From Methanosarcinales archaeon (GTDB lineage Archaea > Halobacteriota > Syntropharchaeia > Alkanophagales > Methanospirareceae): a DNA stretch of 11,396 nucleotides. The notes under the pieces are model-generated. The model worked only from the letters and a program-made list of their open reading frames with translations, did not search any database and had not been told where the DNA came from. The stretch covers positions 1 to 11,396 of the forward strand of contig JAODGF010000006.1 of assembly GCA_025464645.1 (NCBI GenBank). Reading direction: 5' to 3'. The translations under genes were made by a program, and so were the position numbers. This document shows, one piece after another, positions 7,212 to 11,396 of this stretch (its first letter is position 1; the number at the start of each line of letters is the position of its first letter).

Positions 7212-7865
7212 CTAAAATGCCATCTCTCCAACTATTTCACCCTTATCAAGCATGATTCCCTTATTGCAAATCTTCTTCGACCACTCCAGGGAATGGGACG
7301 ATATTAATAGCGTCTTTCCTTTTCCCTCCTGGCTTTTGAAGTAGTTTACAAGCACGTCACAGGTTTTCGTGTCCAGCCCTGCGAAAGGTTCGTCAAGCAG
7401 AATTAAATCAGGATTGTGGATTAATGCTCTTACGATGTCGGCTCTTTTTCTTAGTCCATGCGACAGTTGCTTCACCCGAACGTTATACCAGCGCTTCAAC
7501 CCAAAAAACTCAATTGTAGCGAGGAAGTCCTCCTCCTCTGCGCCGAACAGTTTCGCATAAAAGAGCAGATTCTCCCTGACGCTCAGCTCGTCATAAAGAA
7601 AACTATCATGTGTTACTAATCCAATTCTTCTTCTTGTTTCGCTGCCTTTAAGCGCATCCGCACCAAATATTTTCACCGTTCCCGAAGATGGTGAGATATG
7701 CGTAGCGATTATTTTCAGCAGGGTCGTTTTCCCTGCTCCGTTGGGACCAGAAAAGACCAAAAATTCGCCTTCTTTTATTCGCAGCGATACGGATTTCAAC
7801 GCCTGCAAGTAGCCGTATCGCTTCGACACTTCTATGATTTCCACTGCTATGCTGTCGTTAGACAT
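7212..7865 (-). CDS. ccmA: Cytochrome c maturation ABC ATPase CcmA
   Basis: A 217-residue ABC ATPase with all core motifs: Walker A GPNGAGKTT (40-48), Q-loop position occupied by His in LVTHDSFLYDELSV (83-96), signature LSHGLRKR (134-141), Walker B LILLDEP (154-160) and switch His191 in SSHS. Assignment to CcmA rests on the short single-domain length, the adjacent ccmB and the divergent ccmCDE. The signature is LSHGL rather than the textbook LSGGQ; CcmA proteins often vary here. No Shine-Dalgarno precedes ATG 7865. A TATA-like element about 25-30 bp upstream suggests a leaderless transcript. ATP hydrolysis is known in the family to drive release of holo-CcmE from CcmC/D rather than haem transport itself. 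Confidence 0.92.
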   Translation of the reverse strand: MSNDSIAVEIIEVSKRYGYLQALKSVSLRIKEGEFLVFSGPNGAGKTTLLKIIATHISPSSGTVKIFGADALKGSETRRRIGLVTHDSFLYDELSVRENLLFYAKLFGAEEEDFLATIEFFGLKRWYNVRVKQLSHGLRKRADIVRALIHNPDLILLDEPFAGLDTKTCDVLVNYFKSQEGKGKTLLISSHSLEWSKKICNKGIMLDKGEIVGEMAF

Positions 7866-7908
7866 TTGTTCTTGTATATAAGCTTTAGTGTATATTCATT
7901 TTTATGTA
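7866..7908. promoter_or_regulatory. Bidirectional promoter between ccmAB and the DUF4258-DUF2283-ccmCDE run
   Basis: This 43-bp spacer separates two divergent starts. TATATAA at 7875-7881 on the plus strand is centred about 31 bp before ATG 7909, predicting a leader of only a few bases. GAATATACA on the minus strand (plus 7889-7897) is centred about 28 bp before the ccmA ATG at 7865, predicting a leaderless ccmA. Neither start has a Shine-Dalgarno, which agrees with leaderless initiation. The two core promoters would overlap, so they may compete or be co-regulated. The element positions are seen; the function is inferred. Confidence 0.5.
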
Positions 7909-8154
7909 ATGATTAACATAATAAGGATTAATGAAACGGAAAGGGGGAAGAAATACCAGCTAAGAATTAATAAAGGGGATATTGAGATAATGATAACCTG
8001 GCACGCAATAGATAGGAGCGAAAGGTGGGGGTTGGATATGGAAAGAGTAATTAGTGCATTGATATATCCCGAAGAGGTTGTTATTGGACATCGTGGTAGT
8101 GCCGAGCGATACTATAAAGGAGGTGGCATGTATGCAGATAAAATATTCGCCTGA
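7909..8154 (+). CDS. DUF4258-like small protein, possibly internally shortened
   Basis: An 81-residue protein with the DUF4258 opening: a beta strand leading to ITWHAIDRSERWGLDMERVISAL (residues 28-50), where a conserved His is followed by an Arg-containing helix, then YPEEVVIGHRG. DUF4258 resembles RelE/HicA-like small toxins structurally and is commonly paired with DUF2283, as here. After GHRG the protein passes directly to AERYYKGGGMYADKIFA, a tail-like sequence. The central beta strands that normally separate the two seem to be missing, so an in-frame deletion of about 25-30 residues is possible. ATG 7909 is preferred over the in-frame GTG 7888 because a TATA box lies ~31 bp upstream; Met27 (7990) is another option. 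It overlaps the DUF2283 start by 23 bp. Confidence 0.65.
   Translation: MINIIRINETERGKKYQLRINKGDIEIMITWHAIDRSERWGLDMERVISALIYPEEVVIGHRGSAERYYKGGGMYADKIFA
8119..8125 (+). promoter_or_regulatory. Shine-Dalgarno that fixes the DUF2283 start
   Basis: GGAGGTG lies inside the end of the DUF4258 gene, 6 nt before ATG 8132. It selects this start over the upstream in-frame ATG at 8078 and implies translational coupling of the pair. Confidence 0.8.
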
Positions 8155-8362
8155 TGCAGACGTTCTATTGGTAAAGTTGAGGGAGGGAAAACTCGTTGAT
8201 TCAGTAGATATCGCAGAAGGATTGATTGCCCATTACGCAGAGGATGGCAGCGTGCTTGAGATAGAGATACTGGACGCATCAAAGGTTGTGGAACTGAAGG
8301 ATTTGAGTTTCTCTTTGGAAAGTATGCTTGCTGCCCATCGAATGGTGGAGGCAAAAGTATGA
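8132..8362 (+). CDS. DUF2283 small protein, partner of the DUF4258 gene
   Basis: The 76-residue product begins MQIKYSPDADVLLVKLREGK and continues with DIAEGLIAHYAEDGSVLEIE and ILDASKV, the complete DUF2283 pattern (a beta-rich fold with conserved D-D-L and G-I-E-I-like spacing). DUF2283 genes usually follow DUF4258 genes, and the pair is often read as antitoxin/toxin-like, although activity has not been shown for most members. The start at 8132 is set by a strong Shine-Dalgarno and overlaps the end of the DUF4258 gene. The C-terminal ~18 residues (SLESMLAAHRMVEAKV) form a likely helix beyond the core domain. The gene ends 52 bp before ccmC on the same strand, so it is probably co-transcribed with ccmCDE. 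Confidence 0.85.
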   Translation: MQIKYSPDADVLLVKLREGKLVDSVDIAEGLIAHYAEDGSVLEIEILDASKVVELKDLSFSLESMLAAHRMVEAKV

Positions 8363-8414
8363 GAAAGAGAAAAGACAAAATAGAAAATAAATGCAAAGGG
8401 GAGGAGATAAACAA

Positions 8415-9080
8415 ATGAAACGCGATATTCTTCTTTGTGTTGCCGCAGCAGTGAGCGTAGTGGCTTCTTATATGGCTTACGTTGCCGTACAACCTGTAAG
8501 GGAAGACCTTTACTTCTCATATACACATGTACCCGCCGCCCTGATTTGTTTTCTCGCCTTTTTCGTCTCGCTCGCTGCAAGTGTAATGTACCTGTGGAAG
8601 AGGAAGAGGGAATACGACCGTGTTGCGGAAGTATCTGCGATTTTGGGATTGGTTTATGGCGCAGTAGCTCTGGTGTCGGGTGCTATCTGGGCACATGCAA
8701 CCTGGTATGAGACGACAGGTATGTACTGGAGCTGGGACCCAAAGCAAGCAACTATGCTTATACTCTGTGTGGCATACATGGGCTATCTCTCTCTAAAACT
8801 TTCAATTGGGGGTGTCGAGAAGCGAGCCCTGGTAGGTGCGGTGTACAATATCCTGGCTTTTTCCACCATACCTCTGACTTTTCTTTCGGTATCCCTGTGG
8901 AGTTCACTCCATCCGATAGCATCAGAAGTGTCTATGTCTTTGCCGGTAAAGCAGACGTTGTCGCTGAACCTTATAGCAGCTTTACTCTTTTTCGTTTATC
9001 TCTTGATAACTGCATTCACAGTCTGGTCTTTAGAAGACCGTGTAGATAGAATAGCATACGAAAAAGGAGGAGGTGATTAA
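8415..9080 (+). CDS. ccmC: Haem-handling membrane protein CcmC
   Basis: CcmC binds haem at the outer membrane face and loads it onto CcmE. The 221-residue protein has about six membrane segments (5-26, 40-60, 72-93, 111-130, 143-163, 183-204). It carries the WWD-domain motif in the form WYETTGMYWSWDPKQ (97-111), an external haem-presentation loop. The two conserved axial histidines are present: His38 in YTHVPAA and His166 in SLHPIAS. ATG 8415 is chosen over the in-frame ATG 8391 because GGGGAGGAG (8398-8406) sits at the right distance upstream. The last codons contain the ribosome-binding site of the next gene. The family size (about 220-245) and the motif order separate it from the much larger CcmF. 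Confidence 0.93.
   Translation: MKRDILLCVAAAVSVVASYMAYVAVQPVREDLYFSYTHVPAALICFLAFFVSLAASVMYLWKRKREYDRVAEVSAILGLVYGAVALVSGAIWAHATWYETTGMYWSWDPKQATMLILCVAYMGYLSLKLSIGGVEKRALVGAVYNILAFSTIPLTFLSVSLWSSLHPIASEVSMSLPVKQTLSLNLIAALLFFVYLLITAFTVWSLEDRVDRIAYEKGGGD
9066..9077 (+). promoter_or_regulatory. Ribosome-binding site of ccmD embedded in the ccmC 3' end
   Basis: GGAGGAGGTGAT includes the full GGAGGTGAT-type anti-16S pairing, 9 nt before ATG 9087. It lies in the last codons of ccmC (encoding GGGD), so ccmC and ccmD translation should be coupled. Its strength supports the reality of the very short ccmD. Confidence 0.75.
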
Positions 9081-9086
9081 AAAGAG

Positions 9087-9224
9087 ATGGACATCTATGG
9101 GATATTCGCAGTTGCGGTCATTTATTGGACGGCTCTTTTAGTGCTCTTTATATGGCTTAACAGGCGGTTGTCGGTGCTTAGAGAGAGGATAGCGGTTTTG
9201 GAAGGAGGTAAAAAGGGGAGATGA
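9087..9224 (+). CDS. ccmD: CcmD-like single-span membrane protein
   Basis: A 45-residue open frame fills the space between ccmC and ccmE. Residues about 3-24 (IYGIFAVAVIYWTALLVLFI) form one membrane helix. A basic segment NRRLSVLRERIAVLEGG follows, probably a short cytoplasmic helix. This is the standard CcmD design: a tiny one-span protein with a charged tail that is needed in other organisms for release of haem-loaded CcmE from CcmC. Sequence is poorly conserved in the family, so the call depends on size, topology and position. The stop overlaps the ccmE start in ATGA (9221-9224), and a strong Shine-Dalgarno precedes it. Confidence 0.8.
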   Translation: MDIYGIFAVAVIYWTALLVLFIWLNRRLSVLRERIAVLEGGKKGR

Positions 9225-9586
9225 AAATTAAAGCGGTTCACATTATTGTTTTCGTTTTGGTCGCTCTAAGCGCCTTTTTCGCATACGATGCCTTTACATC
9301 TTATATCAACCCGTATCTAACGGTCTCACAGGTCGCAGGGAATGACAAATATATTGGCAAAGAAGTTCAGATTTTAGACACTGTTGCCACCGTTAATCTG
9401 AGAGAAGACGGTTCCCTACTCCTCGACCTCACTGACGGCAAAGCTACAATCACAGTGACATATTCTGGAATTCAACCGCAAGGCTTAAAGGAGGGGCAAA
9501 AAATAGTTGCCATAGGCAAGCTAACTTCGCCATATCACATGAATGCAACGCAACTACTGGTTAAATGTCCATCCAAATACGAATAA
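9221..9586 (+). CDS. ccmE: Haem chaperone CcmE, CXXXY variant
   Basis: CcmE carries haem from CcmC to the cytochrome ligase outside the membrane. The 121-residue protein has an N-terminal anchor (about 5-24), then an OB-fold beta domain (33-115) with family features YLTVSQVAG and GKEVQILDTV and the later EGQKIVAIGKL. The classical haem-binding motif HxxxY is replaced by CPSKY at 116-120, so Cys116 would be the covalent ligand position and Tyr120 the axial residue. This CXXXY form is known from archaea and some Desulfovibrio-type bacteria, whose Ccm systems also lack CcmH. The protein ends one residue later, without the long flexible tail of proteobacterial CcmE. It is translationally coupled to ccmD and converges with priL, the stop codons being 7 bp apart. 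Confidence 0.93.
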   Translation: MKIKAVHIIVFVLVALSAFFAYDAFTSYINPYLTVSQVAGNDKYIGKEVQILDTVATVNLREDGSLLLDLTDGKATITVTYSGIQPQGLKEGQKIVAIGKLTSPYHMNATQLLVKCPSKYE

Positions 9587-9593
9587 AAACAGC

Positions 9594-10688
9594 TCAATTT
9601 GATTTATCCTGCTGTTCTTTTTTTCGCTTCAGCTTCAGTTTGTAGTAGCTTAGAGGATGAGAAACTCGCTCACACAGTTCGTCATTCCCAACACAGTTTC
9701 CGTAAGTGCGCATTGTCGCGCAGGACGGGGCAGTATAACGTACACCTCCCTTATCTCCTGCAATATGCTCCACCTGATATCTCGTTCGTTCCGCGTCAAA
9801 ATCCGGCGAATTCTTGTATATTTCTATTATTTCGTCTTCTGTTAAACCTGCGTTCAACAAGAAAGCAGTAACCGCAAATCTTGCACTGTGTGGAACGTTT
9901 ACACCTTCCTTTAAGTTGCTCAGAATGTAAGATATACAGGGAGGAAAACAGCTTGGGTCTTTCACGAGGAAGCCAGAGCCTGACTCAAAGTCAAAACCAG
10001 CGTCACCGAACTTCTTCCGCATTTCCTCCAGCTCCTTTTTTATATCCCCTGTATATCCATTTAACACCTTGCATATATCTGCGGGGACATTCAATGGCAG
10101 GTCTTTCTTTATCCTTTCATATATCGCTTCCTGGATGATGCGTATAAACTCACTCTTTCTGAGTTTTACCATTCCCTTCTCCAACCCGCGGTTCACCAGT
10201 TTCCATCTCTTATCTCGCAGATTAGCAGTGAATCGTAGATAATCAACGAAAGGCACCTGAACTTGCTCTCGCTCACCGGGTAAGAAATCCACTCGTATGC
10301 CAAACTCTTCGCTCATTTCGTACATAATATCGGTGTCGGAGCTGGAACCTGTGCTGGAATCCTCCAATAGTTTTTCGTATGCCGCTTTTGCTTCTGATAG
10401 TGCATATCTACGGACAAGACGCTCATCTCCAATGCAAGACACGAGGATACGTGCAAATGGATAAGATAATAATTCCGTCTCCGCCTGAGCACTGCTGATT
10501 ATAACTTGTTTCCGTACCTTTCCGTCTCTTATCGCTTCTATTATTCTATCTTTACCTCTCAATCTTGCATATCTAAAAGCACCAGAGCGAATTAAATTAT
10601 CCAGCGTAATCCCTGTCTCTTCTACATATTTCGATGCCGCGGATAGAAAGGGATACAGGCATAAATGTATAGCACGCCAGTCCATCAT
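9594..10688 (-). CDS. priL: DNA primase large subunit PriL
   Basis: PriL partners the catalytic subunit PriS to make primers for archaeal replication. The 364-residue protein has an N-terminal helical domain (about 1-215) with the SYPFARILVSCIGDERLVRRYALSEA-type core (75-100). The Fe-S domain follows, with the four ligand cysteines visible in family context: PPCISYIL (Cys251), APSCATMRTYGNC (Cys323 and Cys332) and LCERVSHPLSYYKLK (Cys339). These would hold a [4Fe-4S] cluster. Length is normal for the archaeal family. The C-terminal tail is Lys-rich (KRKKEQQDKSN). The start MMD offers two adjacent ATGs (10688 and 10685), with no clear Shine-Dalgarno. An unrecognised gene ends 16 bp upstream on the same strand. 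The priS gene is not in the window. Confidence 0.94.
   Translation of the reverse strand: MMDWRAIHLCLYPFLSAASKYVEETGITLDNLIRSGAFRYARLRGKDRIIEAIRDGKVRKQVIISSAQAETELLSYPFARILVSCIGDERLVRRYALSEAKAAYEKLLEDSSTGSSSDTDIMYEMSEEFGIRVDFLPGEREQVQVPFVDYLRFTANLRDKRWKLVNRGLEKGMVKLRKSEFIRIIQEAIYERIKKDLPLNVPADICKVLNGYTGDIKKELEEMRKKFGDAGFDFESGSGFLVKDPSCFPPCISYILSNLKEGVNVPHSARFAVTAFLLNAGLTEDEIIEIYKNSPDFDAERTRYQVEHIAGDKGGVRYTAPSCATMRTYGNCVGNDELCERVSHPLSYYKLKLKRKKEQQDKSN
9618..9624 (+). terminator. Possible oligo-T terminator of the ccmCDE run
   Basis: A T7 tract lies 32 bp after the ccmE stop, within the 3' end of the convergent priL gene. Archaeal termination commonly uses such tracts without a hairpin. No stem-loop is visible, and the same bases encode a Lys-rich PriL tail, so the tract may have a coding explanation. 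Confidence 0.3.
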
Positions 10689-10704
10689 AATATCTTTCTC
10701 TTTT

Positions 10705-11391
10705 TTAATCGATCAACCTGAAATTTGTTACATCAATGGTATTTTTCTTGTAGCTCAAAGTTGCCTTCTCTTCCGTAAAGACCATCCAGATATCTATTGT
10801 ATCCTGCTCATAGGCAGTTTTATCTAAAATCACTTTCTGAACTTCAGTAAGTGGTATTAGCAATACACCATTCCGGGATACCAGCAGATAGCCATCCCCT
10901 TTTTGTAAGGAATCAATGAAGCTTCCGGGTTTACGACCTCTAAAAGTAATTTGCCAGCCCTTTGGTTTCTTACTACCCGGGCGGATAAAAACTTTTTTAC
11001 CATCAATAATTGCTTCATATCGTCCCCATTCTTCAATTTTTCTACCACTTTCCTCAAGTATCTTTTTCAGTTCATCCCCAAAGATTTCCTCTTGACCTCT
11101 CTCCTCGAGAACCTTGATGATAACGTTCTTTTTAAGTAAGAAGAAATTTAGCTCATCTTTCAATGAGTTAACTAAAAATTTTTGGATGGCATTAAGCTTT
11201 TGAGGCTCTCCCTGAGCTACTACTGCGTATTTATTGGCTTTAAATAATTTAATCAGATATAACTCCAATGCCTTTCTAACAACAGAATCATTAAAATCAG
11301 ATTGCGTGGCTGGACGACCATCATTAATCACAAGCACTTTAGCCCAATTTTTTATTTTATCTTCAGGATACCCGATGTCGTTATCAGGCAT
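10705..11391 (-). CDS. Hypothetical protein upstream of priL; 5' end at or beyond the window edge
   Basis: I do not recognise this 228-residue protein. The N-terminal half (about 35-125) is mainly helical and charged, with an amphipathic stretch FLVNSLKDELNFFLLKK (72-88) and a Glu/Lys-rich section to 122. The C-terminal half looks beta-rich and basic: KKVFIRPGSKKPKGWQITF (132-150), then RGRKPG, then GDGYLLVSRNGVLLIPL (165-181). This arrangement would suit a nucleic-acid-binding or nuclease-like domain, but no catalytic motif is evident. It lacks a signal peptide and membrane segments. The gene looks more AT-rich than priL, which could reflect a different origin. ATG 11391 lies 5 bp from the window edge and the frame is still open there, so the true start may lie outside. 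It probably shares a transcript with priL. Confidence 0.6.
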   Translation of the reverse strand: MPDNDIGYPEDKIKNWAKVLVINDGRPATQSDFNDSVVRKALELYLIKLFKANKYAVVAQGEPQKLNAIQKFLVNSLKDELNFFLLKKNVIIKVLEERGQEEIFGDELKKILEESGRKIEEWGRYEAIIDGKKVFIRPGSKKPKGWQITFRGRKPGSFIDSLQKGDGYLLVSRNGVLLIPLTEVQKVILDKTAYEQDTIDIWMVFTEEKATLSYKKNTIDVTNFRLID

Positions 11392-11396
11392 GATTT

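Noticed and set aside
8078..8131. Upstream ATG extending the DUF2283 protein by 18 residues
   Set aside because: The extension lies within the DUF4258 gene, has no domain similarity, and the strong GGAGGTG directly before ATG 8132 marks the real start.
8112..8580. Minus-strand frames of 115-126 codons opposite DUF2283 and ccmC
   Set aside because: They run antisense to two recognised genes with good ribosome-binding sites and show no family features.
1..11396. CRISPR arrays, tRNA or rRNA genes
   Set aside because: I found no regularly spaced direct repeats and no cloverleaf or rRNA-like segments on either strand.

Overview
The window looks like a chromosomal segment of a cytochrome-rich, C1-metabolising euryarchaeon. 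An ANME-1 (Methanophagales), Syntrophoarchaeum or Archaeoglobus-like relative fits best. The archaeal markers are the DNA primase large subunit PriL, the methanofuran-biosynthesis protein MfnF, and TATA-type promoters without Shine-Dalgarno sites beside some genes. The need for c-type cytochromes is shown by a Ccm haem-handling locus whose CcmE carries the archaeal CXXXY haem-binding motif instead of the classical histidine. GrpE is a bacterial-type co-chaperone found in some archaea. The lineage assignment is inference; no rRNA gene is present.

Layout, left to right. (1) Minus strand, 1-3589: a membrane protein cut by the window edge, full-length GMP synthase (guaA), a decayed IS200/IS605 TnpA fragment, and mfnF. 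(2) Plus strand, 3646-4912: grpE, diverging from mfnF across a 56-bp gap with repeat structure, followed immediately by a decayed IS1182-like transposase. (3) Minus strand, 4830-7865: ccmA-ccmB, then a secreted M14 zinc carboxypeptidase with a PKD domain. The last ~25 codons of the peptidase are read antisense through the transposase remnant. (4) Plus strand, 7909-9586: a DUF4258/DUF2283 small-protein pair leads a compact run ccmC-ccmD-ccmE. ccmD is only 45 codons and overlaps ccmE. (5) Minus strand, 9594-11391: priL and an unrecognised gene 15 bp upstream of it, convergent with ccmE.

CcmA and CcmB form the ABC transporter of cytochrome c maturation. CcmC, CcmD and CcmE load and carry haem on the outer face of the membrane. 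The two halves are divergently transcribed from a 43-bp spacer that seems to hold two back-to-back TATA elements. The ligase side (CcmF, CcmG, CcmH) is not in the window. Placing a DUF4258/DUF2283 pair, a layout usually read as toxin-antitoxin-like, as the lead genes of ccmCDE is the most unusual arrangement here. Two dead transposases show past insertion activity, one of which appears to have rewritten the end of the carboxypeptidase.
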